NCBI GenBank assembly: GCA_013416435.1
Contig: JACCEN010000015.1
Span: forward strand, 124,001 to 188,000
Reading direction: 5' to 3'
Length of the DNA stretch: 64,000 nucleotides
Origin: Alcaligenaceae bacterium
GTDB lineage: Bacteria; Pseudomonadota; Gammaproteobacteria; Burkholderiales; Burkholderiaceae_B
In this document: piece by piece, positions 41,465-49,702 of the stretch
Layout of the letters: every line of letters starts with the position of its first letter
How positions within the stretch are numbered: position 1 is the first letter of the stretch
The notes under the pieces: generated by a model
Told to the model about the DNA's origin: nothing
Database searches by the model: none
The model's input: only the letters and a program-made list of their open reading frames with translations
Made by a program: the position numbers and the translations under genes

Positions 41465-42352
41465 ATGAATGCCATCAGCATGCCGTTGCTTCTAATCAGC
41501 GTAATGGCGATCTGGGGCGTGAATATATCCGCTGTCAAAGTACTCACCTCGCAAATGGACCCGCTCATCGTCGCCTGTGTGCGCATGGTGCTTGCTGCCG
41601 CGGTCATCAATATCACGCTTGTCATGGCACGGCTGCCTTTTTCGTTGCGCCGCATCACTCCGCGACAATGGCTGGTGTTCCTGATTTGCGCATTGCTCAT
41701 GGTCTATATCAACCAGGTCATGTTCATGAAAGGAATGCGCACGGCCAGCGCCACGAATGCTGCTCTTATCAACGCCCTAAGCCCGCTCATGGCGTCGTTG
41801 CTGGTTACAGTGGTGTTTCGCGAAGCCCTGACCCGGTGGCGCGTCATCGGTATTGGTATCGGGTTCGGCGGCGTGGCCGCCGTGGTGCTTACGCGCAGCG
41901 GGGCAAGCATGGCCGGCGGCGGGTGGGGCGAGCTGCAGGTATTCGCCGCCTTGCTGTGCTTCGTTTCCGGCGGCGTGCTCATCCAGTCATTGGCCAAGCA
42001 TTTTGGCTCTTTGATGATCAGCAGCATTATTTACACGCTGGGCACGCTGATCCTTTGCGTGCATGTTGCAGTCAGCGACGCCGTCGGCCTGTTTACCAGC
42101 GCGGCCTTCCCGGGCTGGTGGTCCATCGTGCTGCTTCTTTTCTCAGGCATCATCGCCACGGCCATGGGCAACATGATCTGGAATCGCGCACTGGTCGAAC
42201 TCGGCGCCGCGCACAGCGCCATGTACCAATATTGGATTCCGGTGTTCGGAGTAATGTTTGCCGTCTGGTTGCTGGACGAGCCGCTTTCGCTGTGGCTCCC
42301 CGTGGGGCTGGTGGCCATATTGCTGGGCACTTACCTGGGCGCCCGCCGCTGA
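41465..42352 (+). CDS. EamA family (DMT superfamily) transporter
   Basis: Drug/metabolite transporter-type membrane protein of 295 residues with ten predicted helices in two EamA halves (about 8-140 and 150-290). Typical are WGVNISAVKVLTSQMDP in the first helix, INALSPLMASLLVTVVFREA closing the first half and YQYWIPVFGVMFAVWLLDEP in the second. Probable exporter of a metabolite or amino acid; substrate unknown. ATG 41465 is preferred for its hydrophobic start; ATG 41429 would add 12 polar residues. The downstream repeat begins 4 bp after the stop. Confidence 0.88.
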   Translation: MNAISMPLLLISVMAIWGVNISAVKVLTSQMDPLIVACVRMVLAAAVINITLVMARLPFSLRRITPRQWLVFLICALLMVYINQVMFMKGMRTASATNAALINALSPLMASLLVTVVFREALTRWRVIGIGIGFGGVAAVVLTRSGASMAGGGWGELQVFAALLCFVSGGVLIQSLAKHFGSLMISSIIYTLGTLILCVHVAVSDAVGLFTSAAFPGWWSIVLLLFSGIIATAMGNMIWNRALVELGAAHSAMYQYWIPVFGVMFAVWLLDEPLSLWLPVGLVAILLGTYLGARR

Positions 42353-42356
42353 TTTA

Positions 42357-42386
42357 GGGGTCAGACCCCGCATGGGGTCTGACCCC
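42357..42386. repeat. palindromic repeat abutting RAYT gene 3' end
   Basis: Complete 30-bp unit with centre GCAT. Its last base is part of the RAYT stop codon (CTA at 42386-42388 on the plus strand). Confidence 0.96.
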
Positions 42387-42988
42387 TACAACACCAGATT
42401 CCTTTTCGTGGCATTGCGTATGGCATTCACTGTCTTCGTGTCGAGGTCCGTCTGAAACAGGCTGCGATAGGCCGCCTGCCGTGATGCGTCGGTGCTGCCC
42501 AGGCCGGCATACATATAGTGCGGGCGGATCCAGTCGGATGGATGGCCTTCCGCGTTGATGCGATAGCTGGACCACTTGTAGTTGCGCGGATGCGAGACCA
42601 TGCCGGCGCGCACGGGGTTCAGTTCTATGTAGCGTTGGCATACAAGCAGGTAACGCTCATCTTGCGCCACGCATGAGCGGAAGCGGCCTTCCCATAGCGT
42701 GCCGCTGCGCTCGTAGTTTCGGTTGACGTACTGCACATAGCGCTGCCCAACCGCCTTCATCAATGCGCCCGGCCCTTCACTGCTGGCGCCGGACAGCAGC
42801 AAGTGCACATGATTGGTCATCAATACATAGGCATGCACCGAGCATTCCGTCTGGACGGCATATTCCCGCAGCCACTTCAAATATACGAAGTAATCGCGAT
42901 CCGAGAAAAAACAGGGATTTCGATTGTTTCCCCGATGAACGACATGCAGCGGCACACCGGGCAACACCACGCGAGGACGTCTGGGCAT
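42386..42988 (-). CDS. REP-associated tyrosine transposase (RAYT, Y1/IS200-like)
   Basis: Single-domain Y1 HUH transposase of 200 residues. The metal-binding HUH motif is His60-Val-His62 in LMTNHVHLLLSG. The catalytic tyrosine is Tyr84 or Tyr87 in GQRYVQYVNRNY, followed by the RAYT signature SGTLWEGRFRS. ATG 42988 follows GGAGGGG; an ATG four codons upstream is less likely. A palindromic repeat abuts its stop and another lies about 95 bp upstream of its start. RAYTs are domesticated single-copy transposases thought to mobilise REP palindromes, so this is the best candidate for the enzyme that spread the repeats of this window. Confidence 0.92.
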   Translation of the reverse strand: MPRRPRVVLPGVPLHVVHRGNNRNPCFFSDRDYFVYLKWLREYAVQTECSVHAYVLMTNHVHLLLSGASSEGPGALMKAVGQRYVQYVNRNYERSGTLWEGRFRSCVAQDERYLLVCQRYIELNPVRAGMVSHPRNYKWSSYRINAEGHPSDWIRPHYMYAGLGSTDASRQAAYRSLFQTDLDTKTVNAIRNATKRNLVL

Positions 42989-43082
42989 GATCCCCTCCAT
43001 TTACGAGTGACGGCCAGTGTAGGGCGGTGCGCACGCGCAGTTGCGCGCGAAGACAGTAAATGTCTGTGGCGGGTTATACGGG

Positions 43083-43138
43083 GGGTCAGACCCCGTACGG
43101 GGTCTGACCCCAACAACAACCCGTTGGGTCTTACCCCA
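43083..43138. repeat. palindromic repeats upstream of RAYT gene
   Basis: A complete unit with centre GTAC (43083-43112) and a degraded half (GTTGGGTCTTACCCC). With the copy at 42357 it brackets the RAYT gene. Confidence 0.94.
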
Positions 43139-43241
43139 ACCCCCTTGACGGCTCCCTTCCCAAGTTGTATTGTTGACAATACAACTATATGACTTATACC
43201 AATCCCACCAAATAAGCCAACATCCTCTCAGGAGACTCATC

Positions 43242-44210
43242 GTGCACAAGAACGCACTCGGCCGCCGCGTGTTTGCCGGCCTTTTCAGCCTGTTGCTGCC
43301 GCTCGCGGCGGTTCACGCCCAGGCCCCCAAGCCCATCACCCTCATCGTCGGCGCATCGCCCGGCGGGACGACCGACCGCGTGGCGCGCGGGATCGCGCAG
43401 GAAATGTCCGACATCCTGGGCACCACCGTCATCGTCGAGAACAAGCCCGGCGCCGGCGGCAACATCGCGGCCGACCAGGTCGCCCGTTCGGCCAAGGACG
43501 GCAATACCCTGCTGGTGAGCTTCACCAGCTTCACGGTGAACGCCAGCCTGTACAAAAAGCTGCCCTTCGACCCGCAGAAGGATTTCTCGCCCATCAGCAT
43601 GCTCGCGCAAGTGCCCAGCGTGCTCGTCGCCCGCAAGGACTTTCCCGCCAACAACGTCGAAGAGCTCATCAAGCTGGGCAAAAGCAAGCCCAAGGAACTC
43701 AGCTTCGCGTTGGGCGGAATCGGTTCGTCGCTGCACATGGCCACCGCCAACTTCCAGATGGTCACGGGCATTGAAGGCCTGAACGTGCCTTACAAGGGCA
43801 CCTCGCCCGCCATCCAGGATCTCGTGGGCGGCCAGGTGGATCTCATGTTCGCCAGCGTTGAAAACGTGTTGCCGTTGTTGGATTCTGGCCGCATCAAGTT
43901 CCTGGCGGTCACCAGCGACAAGCCGCTGAAGCAGTTTCCGGGTCTTCCGCCTGTGTCCGACACCGTGCCCGGGTTCACCTCGCAGGCCTGGTTCGGCATG
44001 TTCGGCCCCGCGGGCATGAGCCCTGAGCGCCTCGCTGAACTGAACAAGGCTGCGGTCGAAGGTGCGAAGCGTCCGTCCTTCATCAGCCTGATGACGCACG
44101 GCGGCGGCCAGGTGGTCACCAACACGCCCACGGAATTCGCGGAGTTCATCAAGAAAGACATCGCCCACTACGCCGACGTCGTCAAGTTCACGGGAGCCTC
44201 CGTCGACTGA
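43242..44210 (+). CDS. Bug-type TTT substrate-binding protein 4
   Basis: Periplasmic Bug-family receptor of 322 residues. GTG 43242 is the start: AGGAGA lies 8 bases upstream and the resulting N-terminus is a clear signal peptide (RRVFAGLFSLLLPLAAVHAQ). Hallmarks are LIVGASPGGTTDRVARG, NKPGAGGNIAADQ and PYKGTSPAIQDLVGGQVD. Followed 25 bp later by a GntR gene and then by an unrecognised enzyme-like protein, forming a small catabolic-looking operon. Confidence 0.92.
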   Translation: MHKNALGRRVFAGLFSLLLPLAAVHAQAPKPITLIVGASPGGTTDRVARGIAQEMSDILGTTVIVENKPGAGGNIAADQVARSAKDGNTLLVSFTSFTVNASLYKKLPFDPQKDFSPISMLAQVPSVLVARKDFPANNVEELIKLGKSKPKELSFALGGIGSSLHMATANFQMVTGIEGLNVPYKGTSPAIQDLVGGQVDLMFASVENVLPLLDSGRIKFLAVTSDKPLKQFPGLPPVSDTVPGFTSQAWFGMFGPAGMSPERLAELNKAAVEGAKRPSFISLMTHGGGQVVTNTPTEFAEFIKKDIAHYADVVKFTGASVD

Positions 44211-44235
44211 CATCAGCCCGAAGGCGAACGCGGCA

Positions 44236-45012
44236 ATGATTGCCAATCCCACGCCCCGCTACTACCGGATCTACCGGTTGCTGAAGCAGGCCATCGAAGG
44301 CCTGCAATTCGAAGCCGGCCGGGCGCTTCCAGGCGAAAACGCGCTCGCCGCGCAGTATGGCGTGTCGCGGCTGACCATCCGGCGGTCCCTGGACTTGCTG
44401 CAAGAGGAGGGCCTGGTGGAGCGCCGCCAGGGGGCGGGCACATTCCCGTGCCTACCCAGTACGCCTTCCACGCCGCTGCCGGCCGACATCAACAAGCTCA
44501 TGGCCCATTTGTCGGACATGGGCGCCAACACCCAGGCCCGGCTGCTGTCCTTCGGCTATGAAGCCGCCACCCCCGAGGTCCGCACCCGGCTCGAGCTGCC
44601 CGCCCACGCCAAGGTGCAGAAGGCGCTGCGCGTGCGCTACTACCATGATCAGCCTTTCTCTTATTTGTTGACCTATGTTCCCGAGTCGGTGGGGCGCCGC
44701 TACACCGAAGAAGACTTGCGGGGGGATGCGCTGCAGCGCATCTTCCGCCGTCTGGGCCTGAAGCCGACCTCGGCTGACCAGAGCATCACCGCCATACTGG
44801 CCGACGTTCATCACGCCGAAGCGCTGGATGTCGGCGTGGGTTCGCCGCTGCTTTGCATCAAGCGCCTCGTGCGCGATGCCGACGGCTCGCCGCTGGAATA
44901 CCTGATCGCGGCATACAACCCCGCCCGATTCGAATACCGCATGGCCTTGTCGAACCGGCGCGCCAAGGGCCGGGATACCTGGGTCATGGATGAAACCGGG
45001 AAATCGTCGTGA
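44236..45012 (+). CDS. GntR family (UTRA domain) regulator
   Basis: GntR/HutC-type regulator of 258 residues: winged HTH at about 8-75 (PRYYRIYRLLKQAIEGLQF, then AAQYGVSRLTIRRSLDLLQ) and a UTRA domain from about 100 to 245. ATG 44236 is 25 bp downstream of the Bug receptor. Its stop overlaps the GTG of the next gene (GTGA), so they are co-translated. It probably senses the ligand handled by the adjacent receptor and the downstream protein. Confidence 0.9.
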   Translation: MIANPTPRYYRIYRLLKQAIEGLQFEAGRALPGENALAAQYGVSRLTIRRSLDLLQEEGLVERRQGAGTFPCLPSTPSTPLPADINKLMAHLSDMGANTQARLLSFGYEAATPEVRTRLELPAHAKVQKALRVRYYHDQPFSYLLTYVPESVGRRYTEEDLRGDALQRIFRRLGLKPTSADQSITAILADVHHAEALDVGVGSPLLCIKRLVRDADGSPLEYLIAAYNPARFEYRMALSNRRAKGRDTWVMDETGKSS

Positions 45013-45866
45013 ACATTCCAGGCATACATATCTACGACAGCGTCACCACCTTGCTGCCGAAGGGCGTGCATCCTTCCCGGGGACCTGTCTGGGGCGCCGT
45101 CGTGATCGCGGCCTCGCACGGGGGGCGCTATGCCGCCTACCTGGCTGCGCTGGCCGGCGTGAAAGGCGTGGTGCTGAACGACGCCGGGATCGGACGCGAC
45201 CAGGCGGGCATCTCGGGCCTGGCCCTGCTGGATGACTGCCACATCGCGGGCGCCGTGATTTCGCATCTGTCCGCCAGAATAGGCGATGGCAAGGACACCG
45301 CCTGGCGCGGCCGGGTCACCGCCGTCAACCGTGGGGCACACGAAGCCGGTGTCCGGCCGGGCATGGGCGCCATGGACGCGGCGCGGCTCATGGTTGCCGG
45401 TGCCAACACGCCCGCAGCGCCCCCTGCGCTTCCCGCTGAAGCGCGTACGGTTCATGATTTTGAAGGCGCATTGCGCAAGCTGGTCCTGATCGATTCGGTG
45501 TCGCTGGTCGAAGCGCAGGACGCCGGCGCCATCGTCATTACCGGCTCGCACGGTGGATTGCAGGGCGACGATCCCGTTACCGCCATAGGCGGCCACGCCG
45601 TCTTCGCGGCCGCCTACAACGACGCCGGCATCGGCGCGGACGGCGCCGGCACCACCCGGCTTCCCGCCCTGGAGCAACAAGGCGTTGCGGGCGTCACCGT
45701 GTCCGCGGAAAGCGCCCGCATCGGCGACGCAAGCTCCACCTATGAAGACGGCATCATCAGCTGCGCCAACCCGCTCGCCCTCTCGGGCGGGGCGAGGGTA
45801 GGGATGCCGTTGAAGGAATTCGTGGATGGTTTGATGGGGTTAAGGGGTCAGACCCAATGGGTCTGA
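45009..45866 (+). CDS. uncharacterised protein built from two repeats of an SHGG/NDAGIG domain
   Basis: Protein of 285 residues that I do not recognise. It consists of two related halves. Each has a short hydrophobic strand leading to SHGG (36-39 and 180-183), then NDAGIG (57-62 and 204-209), then ARIGD (89-93 and 236-240). The spacing between motifs is nearly equal in both, so an internal duplication is clear. Conserved Ser-His-Gly-Gly and Asn-Asp motifs suggest an active site, perhaps one per half or at their interface. No signal peptide or membrane helix. Translationally coupled to the GntR gene and near a Bug receptor, which suggests a catabolic enzyme. The last residues, GQTQWV, are repeat-derived. 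Confidence 0.7.
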   Translation: MNIPGIHIYDSVTTLLPKGVHPSRGPVWGAVVIAASHGGRYAAYLAALAGVKGVVLNDAGIGRDQAGISGLALLDDCHIAGAVISHLSARIGDGKDTAWRGRVTAVNRGAHEAGVRPGMGAMDAARLMVAGANTPAAPPALPAEARTVHDFEGALRKLVLIDSVSLVEAQDAGAIVITGSHGGLQGDDPVTAIGGHAVFAAAYNDAGIGADGAGTTRLPALEQQGVAGVTVSAESARIGDASSTYEDGIISCANPLALSGGARVGMPLKEFVDGLMGLRGQTQWV

Positions 45867-45961
45867 CCCCTCATCCTCTTGAGCCGGGGTCAGACCCCGT
45901 ACGGGGTCTGACCCCATCCTCAACCTAGCCCGGGGTCCGACCCCGAATGGGGTCGGACCCC
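45844..45961. repeat. palindromic repeat array between uncharacterised protein and O-antigen ligase genes
   Basis: A short unit, a full unit with centre GTAC and a GTCCGACC/GGTCGGAC variant unit. Both flanking convergent genes end inside the array. Confidence 0.95.
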
Positions 45962-47199
45962 TTTGCTTCCGCATACCGCATCGCCGCCCAAAGAATGACC
46001 AGGGTCAACACCAGGAACATGATCCCGTTGTTCCGCCGCAGTATCACCTGCGTCAGGCCGAAGAAGACATAGCCGGCCACGAGAGACGACCCGCAGAAGG
46101 CCAGCGTTCGCACGGTGATGTCGGCATGGCGCAGTCGCCGGCAAAAGCCCGCCAGCGGCACCGCGTATAAAGCCAGCAGGGCCAGTAGCCCCGGCAGTCC
46201 CTGGAACGCCCAGGCCTGCAGATAATTGTTATGCAGGTTGTCGGTGAACTTCAGCGCCACCTCGTCCAGCACTCCGGCGTCCACCATGCGCTGCAGTTCG
46301 TCGGCATACTCCTGTTCGTTCCAGCCCAGCCAGGGCTTCTTCGCAATGTTCTCGATGGCGCCGTCCCACATCACGAAACGCGCCCCGATGGAGGTATCGG
46401 CTTCGTCCTTTTTCAAGAACAGCGCGATGTCCGACACCGCCGCGTCGTAGCGCGCCTTCAGCCGGCTGTCGGGCATCATGAAGAGGCCCGCCACCACAAT
46501 GGCCACGACGGCGCCGGCAACGGCGGCCCGCGCCGCGTTGCGCCGGTCGATGAATGCCACGCAGAACAGCAGCGCGATCGCGGGCATGGCCACCCAGCTG
46601 CCGCGGCTGCCGGATGCGATGACGCTATAGAGGCTACAGGCGATGCCCAGCACGAACGCGGCGCGCCACCACCAGACCTTGCGCCCCTGCGTGCCGGCCC
46701 AGAACAGCCCGCCCAGGCAGAATACGCCGAATATCAGCGCGATATTGCCAAAATGAATGATGTTCAAATACCCTTCGGCACGGTCATAGCCCAGGCCGTA
46801 AAGCTGCCAGACGGCGATTCCCACCGAACTGACGATGCCCAGCACGGTCGCCGCCCATAGCGCGGCCAGATGGAAACGGACATGCAGCATCCACAGCAAT
46901 ATGGGGACCGCGAGCAGGCAGCGCAGCGATTGATCCAGCGACTTGGTGTTGTTCTGCAAGTACAGGATGCTCAACAGCGAAACCAGGAAGTAGCCCGTCA
47001 GCACCCAGGCGATGGCCTTGTCTTCGGCGGACAGCGACATGGCCGGGCGCTTGGCGACATACACCAGCCCGCCCAGCAACAGCACCGTTGCGCCATAGGA
47101 ATAGCCCGAGGGCAGGGCAAAGGTAAGGGCAAAGAACAGGAACACGCCCAGCGTTTCAATGGAAACCGCCGTCAATTGCGGCAAGCGTCGGTTTTGCAT
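45925..47199 (-). CDS. O-antigen ligase / polymerase family membrane protein
   Basis: Polytopic membrane protein of 424 residues with about 11-12 helices and a Wzy_C/O-antigen ligase core (about 190-330), which includes GSRGSWVAMPAIALLF and the large periplasmic loop ending DNLHNNYLQAWAFQG. The histidine in HNNYLQ is the conserved WaaL-type position. It joins O-antigen to lipid A-core or polymerises repeat units at the periplasmic face. The C-terminal tail, GSDPIRGRTPG, derives from a repeat unit. It lies beside the rhamnose and glycosyltransferase genes. Confidence 0.87.
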   Translation of the reverse strand: MQNRRLPQLTAVSIETLGVFLFFALTFALPSGYSYGATVLLLGGLVYVAKRPAMSLSAEDKAIAWVLTGYFLVSLLSILYLQNNTKSLDQSLRCLLAVPILLWMLHVRFHLAALWAATVLGIVSSVGIAVWQLYGLGYDRAEGYLNIIHFGNIALIFGVFCLGGLFWAGTQGRKVWWWRAAFVLGIACSLYSVIASGSRGSWVAMPAIALLFCVAFIDRRNAARAAVAGAVVAIVVAGLFMMPDSRLKARYDAAVSDIALFLKKDEADTSIGARFVMWDGAIENIAKKPWLGWNEQEYADELQRMVDAGVLDEVALKFTDNLHNNYLQAWAFQGLPGLLALLALYAVPLAGFCRRLRHADITVRTLAFCGSSLVAGYVFFGLTQVILRRNNGIMFLVLTLVILWAAMRYAEAKGSDPIRGRTPG

Positions 47200-47271
47200 G
47201 GTCGATAATAATAGTTATGGCTGCGGCACGGCGCCATTGTAGCGGTGGCGCCGCTAAAATACCGCCTATGA

Positions 47272-47286
47272 AAAACACTGTGTTTT
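47272..47286. promoter_or_regulatory. palindrome over the GtrA gene start
   Basis: AAAACAC-T-GTGTTTT, a perfect 7+7 inverted repeat that overlaps the first bases of the TTG start at 47285 and lies within a ten-codon ATG mini-frame (47268-47297). Possible operator or translational control site. Confidence 0.35.
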
Positions 47287-47686
47287 GCAAACCGTAGTGA
47301 AGCTTCTACGCGAAACGATACTCTTCGGCGTGGCGGGCACCATAGGGTTCATGGTGGATACCGCCGTGCTGTATGCGCTGCAGGGCTTCATGGGGCCGTT
47401 CTACGCCCGCATCCTGTCGTTCCTGGCGGCCGTGCTGGCGACCTGGATCATCAACCGCAACCTGGCTTTCCGCGGCCGCGCGTCGTCGCTGTCGCGCAAG
47501 AAGGAATTCCTGTCCTATCTTGCCCTGATGCTGGTCGGCGGACTGGTCAACTACGGCGTCTACAGCGCGCTCGTCCTGTGGCAGCCCGCTGTGCGCCAAC
47601 ACCTGGTCCTGGGCGTCGCCGCCGGCAGCCTGGCCGGCATGGCCGTCAACTTCCTGACAGCGCGCTATCTGCTATTCAGAAAGTGA
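47285..47686 (+). CDS. GtrA family membrane protein
   Basis: GtrA-like protein of 133 residues with four helices (about 10-30, 37-57, 75-95, 103-128). Motifs are FGVAGTIGFMVDTAVLYAL, FLAAVLATWIINRNLAF and the C-terminal NFLTARYLLFRK. GtrA proteins flip or assist polyprenyl-linked sugars in cell-surface polysaccharide modification. The start is uncertain: TTG 47285 or GTG 47297; the only nearby ATG (47268) is out of frame. Next to O-antigen ligase and rfbB. Confidence 0.85.
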   Translation: MQTVVKLLRETILFGVAGTIGFMVDTAVLYALQGFMGPFYARILSFLAAVLATWIINRNLAFRGRASSLSRKKEFLSYLALMLVGGLVNYGVYSALVLWQPAVRQHLVLGVAAGSLAGMAVNFLTARYLLFRK

Positions 47687-47688
47687 GC

Positions 47689-47760
47689 GGGGACAGACCC
47701 CGGACGGGGTCTGTCCCCTCAAGACTTTCCGGGGTCGGACCCCATTCGGGGTCCGACCCC
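47689..47760. repeat. two variant palindromic repeats
   Basis: One GGGGACAGACC/GGTCTGTCCCC unit and one GTCGGACC/GGTCCGAC unit side by side, both with compensated arms. Confidence 0.95.
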
Positions 47761-47815
47761 GCCACACCCCTCCGTTTATAATCCGTCCCAGAGCAATTCA
47801 ATTCGGAACGCGTCC

Positions 47816-48880
47816 ATGAAAATCCTCGTTACCGGCGGCGCCGGCTTCATCGGTTCGGCCCTGGTTCGTCACATCATCCGCGACACGGACGACTCGGTCG
47901 TCAACGTCGACAAACTGACCTACGCCGGCAATCTCGAATCCCTGGCCGAGATCGCGGACAGCGACCGCTACGTTTTCGAGCACGTGGACATCTGCAATCG
48001 CGCCGAGCTCGATCGCGTATTCCAGCAGCATCAACCCCAGGCGGTGATGCACCTGGCGGCAGAATCCCATGTCGACCGCTCGATCGACGGCCCCGCCGCC
48101 TTCATCGAAACCAATATCGTCGGCACCTACATCCTGCTGGAGGCCGCCCGTCAATACTGGCTCGGCCTGGACGACGACGCCAAGGCGCGCTTCCGCTTCC
48201 ATCACATTTCCACCGACGAAGTCTACGGCGACCTGGAAGGACCCGAGGACCTGTTCACGGAAACCACGTCCTACGCGCCCAGCTCGCCCTATTCCGCCAG
48301 CAAGGCCAGCTCCGACCACCTCGTGCGCGCCTGGCTGCGCACCTATGGCCTGCCCACGCTGGTCACCAACTGCTCGAACAACTACGGGCCGTATCACTTC
48401 CCTGAAAAGCTCATCCCGCTGATGATCCTGAACGCGCTCGAGGGCAAGCCTCTGCCGGTCTACGGCGCGGGCAACCAGGTGCGCGACTGGCTCTACGTGG
48501 AAGATCACGCCCGGGCCCTGTACACCGTGGTCAACCAGGGCGAGATAGGGGAAACCTACAACGTGGGCGGCCACAACGAAAAGAAGAACATCGACGTCGT
48601 GCATGCCATCTGCGCCTTGCTGGAAGAGCTCGCCCCCAACAAGCCCGCGGGCATCGCGCGTTACACCGACCTCATCACCCACGTCAAAGACCGCCCCGGC
48701 CACGACCTGCGCTACGCCATCGACGCCGGCAAGATCCAGCGCGAACTTGGATGGGTGCCCCAGGAAAGCTTCGAAACCGGCCTGCGCAAAACCGTCCAGT
48801 GGTACCTGGACAACATGGAATGGAGCCGCCGCGTGCAAGACGGCAGCTACCAGCGCGAACGCCTGGGCGCTGGAGCTTGA
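47816..48880 (+). CDS. rfbB: dTDP-glucose 4,6-dehydratase
   Basis: RmlB of 354 residues: NAD motif [11 protein letters not shown] (residues 6-16), substrate motif STDEVYGDL, active-site YSASK, and GDNIYY-free C-terminal [14 protein letters not shown] typical of the family. It converts dTDP-glucose to dTDP-4-keto-6-deoxyglucose in rhamnose synthesis. It stands on the plus strand, separated from rfbC-rfbA-rfbD by a toxin-antitoxin pair and an autotransporter gene, instead of heading an rfbBDAC operon. Confidence 0.96.
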   Translation: MKILVTGGAGFIGSALVRHIIRDTDDSVVNVDKLTYAGNLESLAEIADSDRYVFEHVDICNRAELDRVFQQHQPQAVMHLAAESHVDRSIDGPAAFIETNIVGTYILLEAARQYWLGLDDDAKARFRFHHISTDEVYGDLEGPEDLFTETTSYAPSSPYSASKASSDHLVRAWLRTYGLPTLVTNCSNNYGPYHFPEKLIPLMILNALEGKPLPVYGAGNQVRDWLYVEDHARALYTVVNQGEIGETYNVGGHNEKKNIDVVHAICALLEELAPNKPAGIARYTDLITHVKDRPGHDLRYAIDAGKIQRELGWVPQESFETGLRKTVQWYLDNMEWSRRVQDGSYQRERLGAGA

Positions 48881-48886
48881 AAGATT

Positions 48887-48997
48887 GGGGTCAGACCCGA
48901 TAGGGTCTGACCCCGCCCCCCAAAGCCGGGGTCGGATCCTATAGGGTCCGACCCCACAAAATCGCCCGGGGTCAGACCCCGTATGGGGTCTGACCCC
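48887..48997. repeat. palindromic repeat array after rfbB
   Basis: Two units with the short centre CTATAG-type (one TCAGACC, one TCGGATCC/GGTCCGAC imperfect) and a full unit with centre GTAT. Confidence 0.94.
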
Positions 48998-49012
48998 AGC
49001 TTTCATTCCGCG

Positions 49013-49041
49013 TTGCCGCAACATTACATGTAAGGTAACAT
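49013..49041 (+). promoter_or_regulatory. predicted promoter with operator palindrome for the MazEF-like pair
   Basis: -35 TTGCCG (49013-49018), 17-bp spacer, -10 TAACAT (49036-49041). The perfect palindrome TTACATGTAA (49024-49033) lies in the spacer, a position fitting autorepression by the antitoxin-toxin complex. Confidence 0.6.
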
Positions 49042-49076
49042 GAAACCCTGCGCCTTATCGTTTGGGAGAGCACGCC

Positions 49077-49292
49077 ATGGCCGATGCATCAGTAGACAAA
49101 GTTGCGCGTCATCGATCGCGGCTTCGTGCCAGCGGCTTGAGGCCGCTGCAGATATGGGTACCTGACACCAGGGACGCTGATTACGCTCGCCGCATCAGGA
49201 ATCAATGCATCGCCTTGCGCAATGACGCCGCCGAACTCGAAGTGCTGGCGTTTGCCGAGGCCGCCGCCAACGATATTCAAGGCTGGAAGTGA
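49077..49292 (+). CDS. antitoxin (MazE-like, DUF3018 family)
   Basis: Antitoxin of 71 residues: VDKVARHRSRLRASGLRPLQ followed by WVPDTRDADYARRIRNQC. DUF3018 antitoxins pair with MazF/PemK toxins; the N-terminus binds DNA and the C-terminus covers the toxin. ATG 49077 has GGGAGAG upstream. The stop overlaps the toxin start (GTGA). Isolated between repeat arrays, suggestive of horizontal gain. Confidence 0.88.
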   Translation: MADASVDKVARHRSRLRASGLRPLQIWVPDTRDADYARRIRNQCIALRNDAAELEVLAFAEAAANDIQGWK

Positions 49293-49612
49293 GCCATCGC
49301 GGCGACTTCGTAGTCGTGTCCTTGCAAGGACATTATGGCAAGCCTCGGCCGGCGTTGGTCATCCAGTCGGATCTTCTTGCCGAACTGGATAGTGTCATGG
49401 TCTGCCCGGTGACAAGCGAAATCCGGGATGTTGCTTTCCGGGTCGTGGTCCAGCCTGATGCGCTCAATGGCTTGCAAGCGCTGTCGCAAATCATGGTGGA
49501 CAAAATCATTACCTTGCCGCGTTCAAAAATCGGAAACTCTTTCGGGCGGCTGGATGCCGACAAAATGCGCGAAGTGGAGCGAGCTTTGCTCGTGGTCATC
49601 GGTATTGCATAA
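49289..49612 (+). CDS. MazF/PemK family endoribonuclease toxin
   Basis: Toxin of 107 residues with MazF-family features: RGDFVVVSLQGHYGKPRPAL with the conserved glycine/proline loop, then MVCPVTSEIRD and LSQIMVDKIITLPRSKIG. It cleaves mRNA when antitoxin is lost. The GTG start at 49289 overlaps the antitoxin stop. All core segments are intact and the length is normal, so it is likely active. Confidence 0.9.
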   Translation: MSHRGDFVVVSLQGHYGKPRPALVIQSDLLAELDSVMVCPVTSEIRDVAFRVVVQPDALNGLQALSQIMVDKIITLPRSKIGNSFGRLDADKMREVERALLVVIGIA

Positions 49613-49620
49613 ATGGCCTT

Positions 49621-49699
49621 GGGGTCGGACCCTATAGGGTCCGACCCCACAAGTCGCCTGGGGTCAGACCCCGTAAGGGGTCTGACCCCTCTGACCCCT
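49621..49699. repeat. palindromic repeats between toxin and autotransporter genes
   Basis: A TCGGACC-type short unit, a full TCAGACC unit with centre GTAA, and an extra CTGACCCCT half. Confidence 0.93.
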
Positions 49700-49702
49700 C
49701 CC

